Source: Runella slithyformis DSM 19594
GTDB lineage: Bacteria; Bacteroidota; Bacteroidia; Cytophagales; Spirosomataceae
Length of the DNA stretch: 64,000 bases
Reading direction: 5' to 3'
Assembly (NCBI RefSeq): GCF_000218895.1
Contig: NC_015703.1
Location: 3,857,001-3,921,000 of the forward strand
Positions within the stretch are counted from its first letter, which is position 1. Every line of letters starts with the position of its first letter. A program made the position numbers and the translations under genes. Below are positions 44,547 through 53,567 of this stretch, in pieces. The notes beneath the pieces are model-generated. The model was given only the letters and a program-made list of their open reading frames with translations. It ran no database searches and was not told the DNA's origin.

Positions 44547-45668
44547 GAGAGGGGGAACGGGAATAGGGATTATCCCTAAGCCATTTTGGTTTATTTTGGG
44601 CAAAACACTTCTTTCACCAGCGGTGTTAGCATAACTAAGGAATAATTTTGAAAGCATGTAATAATATAAGTACTCCGTTTTCAAGACAGTTTGAATCGGG
44701 TACATATCTGCACTGCATAGCCCGTTGAAATTAGCAATTATGAGTTTTGATAGATACGGTCGTATTTTTGAATAGATAATATCACCTGACTCAAAGGAGT
44801 GTTTGGGGCTTTTAGGCATTATATCAGAAACAAGCGGTTTGTTGATTAATTTCCCTGACTCAGCTTCAATATTATCAGGGGCGATTAAAGGATATTCCAG
44901 ATAGTTTAAAGGTTCGACAAGATTTGATTTTACTTCAGCCACACTATTAAAAGGCAACCATTTCCAGTTTGTTGGTAAGGTTAATTTAGTATCTCTCATG
45001 GAGGAGGCAGGCAAGGTATCAAATGTATTATCAGATATTACATTCTCCTCCCGCCAACCCTCTGTCAATTTCCCCGTTACGGCCTGTGTAAGAACGTTTT
45101 GACGAAATTTCTTGAGCAGTTCGGGAATACGGTTGAGGCTCGTTTTCAGCGTTTCCAAATGACCAAAGGCCGCATCTAATTTGGCCACAATGCGCTTTTG
45201 CTCGGCAAGGGGAGGGAGGGGGATTGATAAATCTCTAAGATAGCCTAAACCAACAAATTTTTGAGTGGACCCTTTTGCTTCCTTTAGCATTTTATCTTTA
45301 ACTAAAGGATTATTTAGATAATAGGCCAAAAAAAATGTCGAAACCTCACAAATAGGTTTAAATAAAGCAACATTTTTAATTGCAAACATTGGCTCCTCGG
45401 TAATAACCGCTAAAGAACCTATTGTTCCAATCATTGAAAATAATAGGTCTCCTTTGTCTACTTTACTTCGTTTGTTAATTTCTACAAAATCATTTTCGGA
45501 AATATAATTTACATTGGTTAAATCAATTTGCCCATTTTTTAAATTTTTTGACGTTACTAATTGAAAACCAATATCAACATATTTAGGGGAATCATGTGTA
45601 CCATCCCGAACATCAAATACTTGTGATAATTTTGTTAACTCCCATCCTTCCGGCAATTCATTTTCCAT
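44289..45668 (-). CDS. hsdS: Type I restriction-modification specificity subunit
   Basis: A 459-aa HsdS with two target-recognition domains. TRD1 (about 5-150) ends at the central conserved helix PLAEQKRIVAKLDAAFGHLE. TRD2 (about 225-385) ends at PLEEQKEIVKRVEALFAQADALE, and the conserved C-terminal helix finishes in QIELAF. It gives the DNA target for the methylase and translocase. The start overlaps the hsdM stop by one base (TAATG). The recognition sequence cannot be predicted. The TRDs are more AT-rich than the conserved regions, as expected for exchangeable modules. Confidence 0.95.
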   Translation of the reverse strand: MENELPEGWELTKLSQVFDVRDGTHDSPKYVDIGFQLVTSKNLKNGQIDLTNVNYISENDFVEINKRSKVDKGDLLFSMIGTIGSLAVITEEPMFAIKNVALFKPICEVSTFFLAYYLNNPLVKDKMLKEAKGSTQKFVGLGYLRDLSIPLPPLAEQKRIVAKLDAAFGHLETLKTSLNRIPELLKKFRQNVLTQAVTGKLTEGWREENVISDNTFDTLPASSMRDTKLTLPTNWKWLPFNSVAEVKSNLVEPLNYLEYPLIAPDNIEAESGKLINKPLVSDIMPKSPKHSFESGDIIYSKIRPYLSKLIIANFNGLCSADMYPIQTVLKTEYLYYYMLSKLFLSYANTAGERSVLPKINQNGLGIIPIPVPPLEEQKEIVKRVEALFAQADALEAQYESLKAKIEKLPQALLAKAFRGELVPQDPTDEPAAVLLQKIKAEAAKGGKKKEKNGQIELAF

Positions 45669-47128
45669 TATCCCAGCAGTTCAATCATTTTTGTTAATTC
45701 CAATTGCATTGTTTTTAGCTCGTCGGCTACTTCGCGGGCAATGTCCAGCGGCTCTTCGTCTTGGCTACCCTTGGTGTGGCTATCGTCGGCAATGAGGCCC
45801 AAATCCAGCGAGTCGTTCTTTTGCGCAATCTGCTCGCGGGTCAGGCAACTCCAGCGCTCATCGGCCACGGTGGCGCGTTGGGCGTGGTCAATCGTGCCGT
45901 CGTAGCTATCGCTCAACGCACTCAGGTCAATGCCGCCCGAGTAGGCCCGCGCAAAATCGGCAAAGGCCGTGCGGGTAAAGGGCGTGCGCTTGCCGTAGCT
46001 CGGGGCGTTGGTGCGCATGTCATAAAACCACACCTGTTGGGTGTTACCCGTTTCGGTGCTGCCGCGCTCAAAAAACAGCACGTTGGTTTTTACGCCGGCG
46101 GCGTAAAAAATCCCCGTCGGCAGGCGCAAAATGGTGTGCAGGTTGCACTTGTCCATCAGGTCACGGCGTATTTTGCGGCCGTCGCCGTCTTCAAACAGCA
46201 CGTTGTCGGGCAATACCACCGCCGCCCGCGCGCCGCCGCGTTTGTGCAGCGAGCGGTAAATGTGTTGGAGGAAGTTAAGCTGTTTGTTGCCCGAGAGAAA
46301 CGTGAGGTCGTCGCGCGTGGGGCGTTCGCCACCCTGCTTGGTGCCAAAAGGCGGGTTGGCCAACACCCCGTCATAATTGCGGAAGGTTTTGCCCGCTTCC
46401 GAGAGCGTATCGCCCAGGTAAATCGTACTTTCGAGTCCGTGCAGTTTGGCGTTCATCAGCGCCAGCCGGTGCGCATCCTGCACTAATTCGCAGCCGCTGA
46501 ACGCTTCGTTTACCTGAAACTTGCGCTGTACGGTATCAAGGGCAAAGTAATCGTCGTATTTGTTGCGCAGGTATTGGTCGGCCGCGATCATAAAGCCAAA
46601 CGTACCCGCGGCAGGGTCGTTCCAGCGCTCGCCGAGCTTGGGGGCCAGCAGTTCTACCATCACATTGATGAGCGGGCGCGGCGTAAAATACTGTCCGGCA
46701 CCGCTTTTTTTCTCGCCGGCGTTTTTCTCCAGCAACTCTTCGTAGATAGTCGCGATTTTGTCCTGCTCGTGCTCATCGTACCAGTTCAGGGCGTTGATGC
46801 TCGTAATCAGCGTTTTGAGATTGACGGGCTTGCGCAGCGTGGTGGAGGCATTGGTATAAATCTCCTTCACGGCTTCGTTGTCCGATTTGGCCGAGATCGT
46901 CGCCAGCAATTCCCGATAGGTATCAAAAAGCTCTTTGTTGTCGCTGATCGCGGTTAACTTCGACCAGCGGTAGTCTTCGGGAATCGCCTCTTCAAATTTC
47001 TTAATTTCCGACAATCGCAGAAACAAAATATAGGTCAGTTCATTGAGGTATTGGTGGTAGGTGACGCCGTCGTCGCGCAATACGTTACACAGGTTCCAGA
47101 GTTTATTCGCAATGTCTTCGGCACTCAT
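45668..47128 (-). CDS. hsdM: Type I restriction-modification N6-adenine methyltransferase subunit
   Basis: A 486-aa HsdM. The N-terminal HsdM_N helical domain is at about 5-130. The methylase domain has SAM motif I DPAAGTFG (171-178) and catalytic motif IV NPPF (258-261), the form typical of adenine-N6 methylases. It is complete. It is noticeably GC-richer than hsdS and the helicase, as its minus-strand frame produces long GC-rich antisense ORFs. It starts 4 bp after the hsdR stop, so hsdR-hsdM-hsdS are one operon. Confidence 0.96.
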   Translation of the reverse strand: MSAEDIANKLWNLCNVLRDDGVTYHQYLNELTYILFLRLSEIKKFEEAIPEDYRWSKLTAISDNKELFDTYRELLATISAKSDNEAVKEIYTNASTTLRKPVNLKTLITSINALNWYDEHEQDKIATIYEELLEKNAGEKKSGAGQYFTPRPLINVMVELLAPKLGERWNDPAAGTFGFMIAADQYLRNKYDDYFALDTVQRKFQVNEAFSGCELVQDAHRLALMNAKLHGLESTIYLGDTLSEAGKTFRNYDGVLANPPFGTKQGGERPTRDDLTFLSGNKQLNFLQHIYRSLHKRGGARAAVVLPDNVLFEDGDGRKIRRDLMDKCNLHTILRLPTGIFYAAGVKTNVLFFERGSTETGNTQQVWFYDMRTNAPSYGKRTPFTRTAFADFARAYSGGIDLSALSDSYDGTIDHAQRATVADERWSCLTREQIAQKNDSLDLGLIADDSHTKGSQDEEPLDIAREVADELKTMQLELTKMIELLG

Positions 47129-47132
47129 TCAG

Positions 47133-50100
47133 TTACGCAGTTTGAGGGTATAAATGTTGATTAATGGTTTGGATGACCTGTCCGAGCTGATTTTCAAAGA
47201 CCTTATCCAACTGCTGAAAGCCCCCCGCATCATCAAAGGGCGACTCGTTGAGGTCTTCGGGTTGCAGCACGGTTTCGGCCAGAAGTTGTTTTTCAAAGCG
47301 GTCGATCCACTTTTGCTGTACTTTGTTCCAGCTTCGCATGGTTCGTACCTTGTTTACCGCCTTTTTGATGCGCTCGTCGTGGCTTTCGAGCGTACTTCCC
47401 ACGGCCAAGGTACGTATGATTGAAATAATATCCGCCCCAACGTCTTCATTTCGCGCCTGCTTCCACGCCGCGCCGACCGCGCGGGGCCGGTATCCATCCC
47501 GGTCCAACAGGAGTAATAATTCCTTTAACGATTTTCGATTCAATTCCGCAGGCCGCGTACAGACGATGTTGAGCGCCGTGATTTTGTTTTGATTTTCACG
47601 GAGATACTGCGCAAAACTGTTGAGATAATCTTCGGGCTTGCTCGCGATACCGTAGCCGATGTCCATGCTTCGGAAACTGTCTTCGTGCTCGGAAACGTAC
47701 ATTGGCGATCCTGTCATTTTGAGTTCATCCAAAAAACGCCACAGCGTAGCGAGCTGCGCCACGCGTTGGATGCTTTCCTGTACGGGTTGGGTTTGCAGCG
47801 ATTTGATAAATTCGTCGGGACCGGTACTGCCCGAATAATACGTAAACGTCTGTTCGCTGTCAGGGTCCAGCGCCCGCTTTTTCCGTTGAATTTTAGCGAT
47901 GATCTGTTCCAACTGCATTTTTGCCCGCTCTTCCGAGTCGATCAGGGTACACTCTTCGGCCAGTTGCAGAAAGGTTGCCTTGGGATTGACCACCACGGGT
48001 TTCATCTGCGTATAGTCTTCCAGTGCTTCGTACAATCGGACCGCATCATAAATCCGGAACGTTTCCTTTTGGATATCATCACACCGGCGCGTGGCCCGCC
48101 CCAGCATCTGCTCATACAAAATCCGCGACTTAACCCGCCGAATAAAAACAATGTTACAGATAGCGGGTACGTCGATCCCCGTCGTCAGTAAATCGACCGT
48201 GACGGCAATAGTGGGGTATTTTTCATTTTTATAACGGGTGAGTTGCTCCGGCGGGTTGTAGGATTTGCCCGTAATTTTCTGAATGGAATCATCCGCTACA
48301 TTGATTCCGATCAATTGAAATTCTTCTTTCAGGTACTGTACCAAATTATCCGCGTGGTCATCGGTAGCGGCAAAAATCAGCGTTTTTTCATTCCCGTCAG
48401 GGTCGAGTTGCTGCACCAACTGTTTGACTACTGTCCGGTTGAAGCTTTCCGTCAGTACCTGTTTATTAAAACCCGCCACGTCGATTTGCAGCTCATCCGC
48501 CAACTCGTCCAGTTCCACGACAGTGTTGGTTTCTTTATCGTACACTTTGGGTTTTTCTCCTTTTTTCCACTCAATTCCTTCTTCCCCCAATTGGGTTCTG
48601 ATCAGATAAGGCGGATCATGGTCAATCAGAAAGCCGTCGATCACGGCCTCCCGGTAGGAGTAGGTGTAAATGGGTTTGCCAAAAATCTCGGTCGTGTGCA
48701 AAGCGGGCGTTGCGGTCAGCCCGATGGCGTACGCGTCAAAATAATCCAGCACCATGCGGTATTTGCTGACATACTCCTGCTGATTTTTAAAATTCAGCCC
48801 TTCTTCATCAATTTCCCGGTCCAACAAATACCCCCGGTGCGCTTCGTCAATGATGATGCAATCGTATTGGTCTACCGAGGGTTGTTCGTCAGTATCATTG
48901 TAAAACAGGCGTTTGACCATTCCCTGCACCGTCGCAAAATGCAGACGTGTTTCGGCATTGGGTAGCAAATTCTTAAAACCTTTGATATCGTAGATGTCGG
49001 CAAAGGTATTGAGGTCCACGATTTTATTATCCTTAAAGGCATTGATGGCCTGAATCCCCAACAGCGTACGGTCCACCAGAAAAAGAATCCGATGAAACCG
49101 ATTCGTCTGAATCAGGTGATAGCACAAACCGATCACCGTTCGGGTTTTTCCCGTACCCGTCGCCATCGCTACTAATGCTCTGCGAATGTCGGGGTAGTTG
49201 ATGATTTGATGCTCAATGGCCTCAATGGCCTTGATTTGGTACTTTCTCAAGCCCAAGCCACTTTTACTTTCGAGAAATTGAAGCGGAGTAGCCGCCAATT
49301 TTTGATTAGCCTCCTGCAAATCCTTCGCTCTCAGTTTGACCAATCCCTCCGGCGAGTACCAGCCCTGAAGCGGGCGTGCAATATTTGTTTTCTCCCGCGC
49401 ATCCAAAAACCAGATACCGCTCTTGGTTTTCAATTGCTCCAAATAGGGCCGGCCATTGGTCGAAAACAAAAAAGGAACGCAGTATTTATCCCATTTCCCT
49501 AAGAGGGTTATCCCGTTTGTCGCCTTTATATTCTCGGCGTATATTTTCGTTTGGCGCAAGTCCGTCGAAATATCCTGCGCATATTTTTTAGCCTCCACCA
49601 ATCCATAGAGTTCCGTACCGACAAAAAGCGCATAATCGGCCCAAAGTGAACCGGCCGGCCATTCGGCGATTGCCCGATTCTTGCCTTTTTCGGGCATGGT
49701 TTTGTGCAGTTTATGGTTAAGTGAATTGGTGTCCACTTCCCATCCGGCCTTTCGGAGCATTTCGTCGATCAGTACCCTGGTTTGCGCCTCCGACATCTCT
49801 ATTTTGCGCGCCGCCTTTTCCGACCTTTCCAGAATCACTTTCTGTCTTTCCTCCGATATTCCGTCCGTTTTACGTTCGGCCAGCAGCTCATTGAATTTCG
49901 CTTCGAGGGATTTGTATTCTTCCTCCCATTTTTGGCGTTCCAGTTTTTCGTCGGTATACACCGGCTCCACATACACCAACTTAGAAAGCGATTGATTCTC
50001 AAAAGCATAGGTAGTATAATACCATTTTCCAATCAAAAAAACGGACTCCAACGCTTCCTTCGCTTCTCTCAGTGAGCCTTTGCTATCATGTACCGCTATA

Positions 50101-50372
50101 TTTCCTTTCTTTTTAAGCAGAAAAAGCATGTCCTTCACCACCGTTGGCAGAATATCCTCTTCCGAGAGCATCACCAATTGGTTATGAAACGAATTGTCGC
50201 GGGGAAATTCGAGGGCGTGTTCCTCAAAAAGCAGTTGGGTCAACTTCTCCCCAAATAGCCGAAGTTTGGAAAGGCAATAGACCGGGTCCCGATGCAGGTA
50301 ATTTTCTGCGGATACCCCGATATTGAAGAGAATGGGAAATTCGTCTTTTAAGAAGGAAAAGTTGGAATCCAT
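47133..50372 (-). CDS. hsdR: Type I restriction enzyme motor/nuclease subunit
   Basis: A 1079-aa HsdR. It opens with a DUF4145-like N-terminal region (about 10-125) and a coiled linker. The PDDEXK nuclease has D246 and E260-A-K262. The SF2 translocase has Walker A ATGTGKT (404-410), DEAH (509-512) and the late motif EQMLGRATRR. All catalytic residues are present, so the enzyme is probably active. First gene of the minus-strand operon hsdR-hsdM-hsdS-PLD-helicase. Confidence 0.95.
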   Translation of the reverse strand: MDSNFSFLKDEFPILFNIGVSAENYLHRDPVYCLSKLRLFGEKLTQLLFEEHALEFPRDNSFHNQLVMLSEEDILPTVVKDMLFLLKKKGNIAVHDSKGSLREAKEALESVFLIGKWYYTTYAFENQSLSKLVYVEPVYTDEKLERQKWEEEYKSLEAKFNELLAERKTDGISEERQKVILERSEKAARKIEMSEAQTRVLIDEMLRKAGWEVDTNSLNHKLHKTMPEKGKNRAIAEWPAGSLWADYALFVGTELYGLVEAKKYAQDISTDLRQTKIYAENIKATNGITLLGKWDKYCVPFLFSTNGRPYLEQLKTKSGIWFLDAREKTNIARPLQGWYSPEGLVKLRAKDLQEANQKLAATPLQFLESKSGLGLRKYQIKAIEAIEHQIINYPDIRRALVAMATGTGKTRTVIGLCYHLIQTNRFHRILFLVDRTLLGIQAINAFKDNKIVDLNTFADIYDIKGFKNLLPNAETRLHFATVQGMVKRLFYNDTDEQPSVDQYDCIIIDEAHRGYLLDREIDEEGLNFKNQQEYVSKYRMVLDYFDAYAIGLTATPALHTTEIFGKPIYTYSYREAVIDGFLIDHDPPYLIRTQLGEEGIEWKKGEKPKVYDKETNTVVELDELADELQIDVAGFNKQVLTESFNRTVVKQLVQQLDPDGNEKTLIFAATDDHADNLVQYLKEEFQLIGINVADDSIQKITGKSYNPPEQLTRYKNEKYPTIAVTVDLLTTGIDVPAICNIVFIRRVKSRILYEQMLGRATRRCDDIQKETFRIYDAVRLYEALEDYTQMKPVVVNPKATFLQLAEECTLIDSEERAKMQLEQIIAKIQRKKRALDPDSEQTFTYYSGSTGPDEFIKSLQTQPVQESIQRVAQLATLWRFLDELKMTGSPMYVSEHEDSFRSMDIGYGIASKPEDYLNSFAQYLRENQNKITALNIVCTRPAELNRKSLKELLLLLDRDGYRPRAVGAAWKQARNEDVGADIISIIRTLAVGSTLESHDERIKKAVNKVRTMRSWNKVQQKWIDRFEKQLLAETVLQPEDLNESPFDDAGGFQQLDKVFENQLGQVIQTINQHLYPQTA

Positions 50373-50832
50373 GCTCTTTGATGTGGTTTAGGTGGCAAGT
50401 TGAACGTGAGCGGTTGATATAGCTGTTCCGTTCATTTTTCTACTGAAATAATGCATTGGCAATTTACAAAAAAGTTGCCCCGGCCATAATACCGAGTCAT
50501 AGATTTTGAAAAAAATAAAGAAGCGCCACTGCCAACGTCACTGTCAGTACCTAAACCTGTTCGATTCAGGTATATATGAACCGAGAACAAACTTCTACAA
50601 TACTTGAATTTGCAGTATGTACTCAATTAAAGTGAGTAAAAGGATAACTAACAATCTAAAAAACGTTTTGCAAAAATATGATAAAGGGGAATGTTTGCAG
50701 ATGGACTTTGTTCCTAGGTAACTAAAATGCTGCCGTCTTGGGGTATAGGGTAAGTTTTAACTATTCTATAATTGTTTAAACCAAAGAAAAAAGCACTTAC
50801 AACTTTTCGTCGTAAGTGCTTGGTTTTCAGAT
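50373..50832. other. 460-bp spacer between hsdR and the integrated element
   Basis: No gene is seen. It holds the start region of the hsdR operon, in which I could not find a clear consensus promoter, and the old tRNA-Pro terminator listed separately. Confidence 0.5.
50783..50821 (-). terminator. Original tRNA-Pro terminator, now orphaned
   Basis: AAGCACTTAC (50791-50800) and GTAAGTGCTT (50812-50821) form a 10-bp stem. On the minus strand it is followed by a T-rich run (50792-50783). It lies just past the truncated tRNA-Pro copy and must have ended tRNA-Pro transcription before the element integrated. Confidence 0.75.
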
Positions 50833-50881
50833 GTCGGGATAGCGGGATTTGAACCCACGACCCCTTGCCCCCCAGACAAGT
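50833..50881 (-). other. attL: 49-bp duplicated 3' end of tRNA-Pro
   Basis: Positions 50833-50881 are identical to 57157-57205 inside the intact tRNA-Pro gene. The copy holds the 3' half of the tRNA from the acceptor through the T arm to the anticodon loop and then diverges (CCCTAG here against ACACTA there). It is a remnant of the original chromosomal tRNA end and an attachment site of the integrated element, not a working tRNA. Confidence 0.9.
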
Positions 50882-50974
50882 CCCTAGTGTTTTTGACGGT
50901 TTTTGCTATTTGTCAAATATTATGTAAATATACTGAATAACAGTAGTTTATAGAAAATAGTTTATCGTTGTTTA

Positions 50975-51004
50975 TTGCCGTTATGCGTTGATTCTGTATC
51001 TTTG
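50975..51004 (+). promoter_or_regulatory. Integrase promoter
   Basis: TTG (50975-50977), 19 nt, TATCTTTG (50997-51004): a perfect match to the Bacteroidota TTG-N19-TAnnTTTG pattern, 57 bp before the integrase ATG. Its -7 box overlaps the left arm-type repeat (51001-51024), so integrase binding could repress its own gene. Confidence 0.75.
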
Positions 51005-51045
51005 TGGTGCAAGTTGTGGTGCAAGTCGATTTTGTTGCACCACAG
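51001..51045. repeat. Left arm-type repeats (GTGGTGCAA motifs)
   Basis: Two direct GTGGTGCAA copies lie in 51001-51024, and an inverted one (TTGCACCAC) at 51035-51043. The 24-bp stretch 51001-51024 recurs exactly at 57085-57108 near the other end. Matching motif arrays at both ends of an integrated element are typical integrase arm-binding sites. Confidence 0.72.
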
Positions 51046-51061
51046 AAAAACACCGTAAAAC

Positions 51062-52429
51062 ATGGCAACTGTAAACCTGTATTTCGATACCCGCGCCACC
51101 GCTGAAAATGAAGGGTATATTAAAGTCGTAATTACTCATAACAGGGTAAAAGGGCGCTATACAACGAATATTAAAATCACCGCTGACGAATGGGAACGTT
51201 TGCCCAAAAAAGGTGCAGAACTTGACGGACGGGCCGCAAAGAACAGCGCTTTGAAAAAGTTATACGATAAAGTCTATGCCAAACCCAACGGTTATTACCG
51301 ACGTGCTGAAACCATCGTTAAGGCATTGGGAGTAAACTTTGACTTTGACACCTTCAAAGACTTATACGAAAATTGGGGTAAGGATAAGAAAGTAGAAGCC
51401 GACAAAGTTGATTTGCTCAAAGCACTATCAACGAAATCCAAAGCACTTTTGGACAACGGCCAAATCAGTCACGGTACTAACTTTGGAGCATTGGAGAAAT
51501 CCCTGCAAAGGTTCGTTGCTTCGCTCACTAAAAGCGAGTGCAGGGAGTATGGCATAGGCAACGCCAAAAACCGCGACGGGATAACGCTGGAGTATCGCCA
51601 CGTAACCCCCGATTTTTTGAAGCATTATGAAGAATGGATGCTACACGAAGGTAAAGCCCTGCAAAGCCCTAAAAGCAAACCTGCCGGGGTAAGTGTTACG
51701 ACCGTCAGCATCTATACGCGGGCATTACGGACGCTGTACAATGAAGCCATAGAAGCGGGTATTATCGAACGGGCTTCTTATCCATTCAGCACACGGAAAG
51801 GAAGCGTTAACTATGTCATCCCCGAAAGTGAGAACATCAAAAAGGCGTTGAGCCGTGCCGACATTGATAATGTGAAAAACTACCAACCGGAACCCGGTTC
51901 AATGGAACAGCGGGCGCACGACCTTTGGCTTTTCAGCTACTACGGTAACGGCATGAATGTTGCCGACATTTGCAGATTGAGACGCACTAACCTAACTGCC
52001 GACTATATCCATTTTGAGCGAACCAAGACAAAAGCAAGCAACAAAAAAAAGCCGGTGATTATTTCCGTCAAGATAAGCGAAGTAATGAGGCGAATTATTG
52101 ACCTTTGGGGTAGTACTGACAAAAGCAAAAACGCCTACGTTTTCCCGTTCCTGAATAACGGTATGGATGCCAACAAACAAAAACAGACCATTCACCAAGT
52201 TATCAAAATGACTAACAAGTACATGAAGCGGATAGGGGAAAAATTGGGCATTGAGGGCGATTTAAACACTTATGCAGCCCGGCACAGTTTCGCTACCACG
52301 TTACAGCGTACAGGCGCACCAATCAGCTTTATTCAAGGCCGTTTGGGGCATAAGAAATCAACCACTACCGAAACGTATTTGGCAGGATTTGAGCCGGAAC
52401 AGGAAGCGGAATATTTGAGCGCGTTGTAA
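51062..52429 (+). CDS. Tyrosine recombinase/integrase of the satellite element
   Basis: A 455-aa site-specific recombinase with an N-terminal arm-binding domain (about 1-100), a SAM-like core-binding domain (about 125-240) and the catalytic domain. Visible catalytic residues are HxxR-region ARHSFATTLQRTG, GHKKSTTTETYL and its tyrosine near 440. At the usual first-arginine position the protein has YYGNGMNVADICRL, where an Arg is commonly found in relatives; its replacement should be verified by alignment. It most likely integrates and, with the HTH protein, excises the element at tRNA-Pro. Confidence 0.92.
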   Translation: MATVNLYFDTRATAENEGYIKVVITHNRVKGRYTTNIKITADEWERLPKKGAELDGRAAKNSALKKLYDKVYAKPNGYYRRAETIVKALGVNFDFDTFKDLYENWGKDKKVEADKVDLLKALSTKSKALLDNGQISHGTNFGALEKSLQRFVASLTKSECREYGIGNAKNRDGITLEYRHVTPDFLKHYEEWMLHEGKALQSPKSKPAGVSVTTVSIYTRALRTLYNEAIEAGIIERASYPFSTRKGSVNYVIPESENIKKALSRADIDNVKNYQPEPGSMEQRAHDLWLFSYYGNGMNVADICRLRRTNLTADYIHFERTKTKASNKKKPVIISVKISEVMRRIIDLWGSTDKSKNAYVFPFLNNGMDANKQKQTIHQVIKMTNKYMKRIGEKLGIEGDLNTYAARHSFATTLQRTGAPISFIQGRLGHKKSTTTETYLAGFEPEQEAEYLSAL

Positions 52430-52527
52430 TTTCCGACGATGAAAAAAACAAAGACTAATTGTATCCATTACTATAAATTAGCGGCCAAACTCTTTAATGA
52501 AAGCTAGACAATAGACCATTTGTAAAT

Positions 52528-53418
52528 ATGGATAACTCTTTTGAAGAAATAAGTAATAAAATCAAAAATGGTATTCTTTTGAGTGAAGAAGAACAGCAGT
52601 CTTTCGATAGGCTAAAAAATGTAACCGAAAAATTCATTGAGGCGTTAAAAAGTAAAGGCTTATCTCCCTTGCAACCTGTAGGGGAGCAAATGGCGTTAAT
52701 ATCCCAAAAAATTGCCGATGCTTCCCCCGCTATAGCAGCAGCCCACAAAAAGGGACTCGCAGCTATTAAATTGGAAATGGATAAAATTGACTGGGAAAAA
52801 TTTGGAAAGGCAGTAAAACGGTTTCAAGTGCTTTATGAGGCAAAAAAGCGGTTATGGGAAAAAGATAAGGATTATTATAAAAAGCAAAGTGGTTTTGAGC
52901 GTGATTTTGAAGAAGTTATGAACGACCTTGCCAAATTTTACCCCGATTTAAAAAGAATGAAAGTAGGGGAGATTTTTGGAATGCCTGATGATGAATTTAG
53001 AAGATTGTTCGATAAATGGTGCGTTGCTTATGTAGAAGAAAGGGATAGACGTTTAGAAGAGGTTAAAAATAGACACATAAAACAAGCCCCGCCCATTACC
53101 CCCTTAAAAGAGGTAAAAAACTCCAAAGGCGGCAAAAAAGACCCTTATAACGCCAAAGTAAAAGCTACATTTTTCTGTTGGGCAATTAATGAGTTTGATA
53201 AAACAGTATTAGACCCAAACCAATACAAAAACAACGATGAGAAGTTTCGGGCATACTCCAAAGCTATGAACGAAAACTTTAGCTTACTCATAGCTTCTGG
53301 AACATTAGAAAATAATTGGTGCAAGAGACTTAATGAACGAGAAAAGACTCAAGTGGTTAAACTATTAAAAGAGTATAAATTAAACAGTTTAGCCGTAAAG
53401 TTCAGATTAGAAGCATGA
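52528..53418 (+). CDS. Unknown satellite protein, helical and charged
   Basis: A 296-aa protein without signal peptide or membrane segments. It is rich in Lys/Glu and predicted mostly alpha-helical, with coiled-coil-like stretches (about 55-200). The C-terminal 80 residues (TFFCWAINEFDKTVLD onward) look like a separate small domain, perhaps a helical DNA-binding fold. No family recognised. It stands between integrase and the regulatory HTH gene and is followed by a terminator, so it belongs to the integrase-side transcript. Cargo (for example defence) or a regulatory role are both open. Confidence 0.6.
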   Translation: MDNSFEEISNKIKNGILLSEEEQQSFDRLKNVTEKFIEALKSKGLSPLQPVGEQMALISQKIADASPAIAAAHKKGLAAIKLEMDKIDWEKFGKAVKRFQVLYEAKKRLWEKDKDYYKKQSGFERDFEEVMNDLAKFYPDLKRMKVGEIFGMPDDEFRRLFDKWCVAYVEERDRRLEEVKNRHIKQAPPITPLKEVKNSKGGKKDPYNAKVKATFFCWAINEFDKTVLDPNQYKNNDEKFRAYSKAMNENFSLLIASGTLENNWCKRLNEREKTQVVKLLKEYKLNSLAVKFRLEA

Positions 53419-53442
53419 CCGTTATTGTGACTATTTTACTAT

Positions 53443-53486
53443 AAAAAGCCCGTTATCATAGTGTAATGGGCTTTTTCCTTTTTTGA
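53443..53486 (+). terminator. Rho-independent terminator inside the satellite
   Basis: AAAAAGCCC (from 53443) pairs with GGGCTTTTT (53468-53476) with an extra TTA/TAA extension, and T-rich sequence follows to 53484. It separates the integrase-side transcript from the later genes. Confidence 0.85.
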
Positions 53487-53507
53487 CCGTTACCGTTACC
53501 GTTACCG
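53486..53507. repeat. Tandem ACCGTT hexamers upstream of the late gene block
   Basis: Three and a half head-to-tail copies of ACCGTT, between a terminator and a TAAATTTG box at about 53535-53542. The position before the second gene block makes them candidate binding sites for a satellite regulator or de-repressor. Confidence 0.6.
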
Positions 53508-53567
53508 CGTTCAAATACACCTAAAATCGTAGTATAAATTTGCCTTGTCACTAACCAAAAAACAGAC

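Noticed and set aside
45761-46486. Plus-strand 241-codon frame inside hsdM
   Set aside because: Shadow of the GC-rich hsdM; low-complexity Ala/Arg/Val composition and no family.
50834-50881. Second tRNA-Pro gene at the left att site
   Set aside because: Only the 3' part is present; the D arm and 5' acceptor strand are missing, so it is an attachment-site copy.
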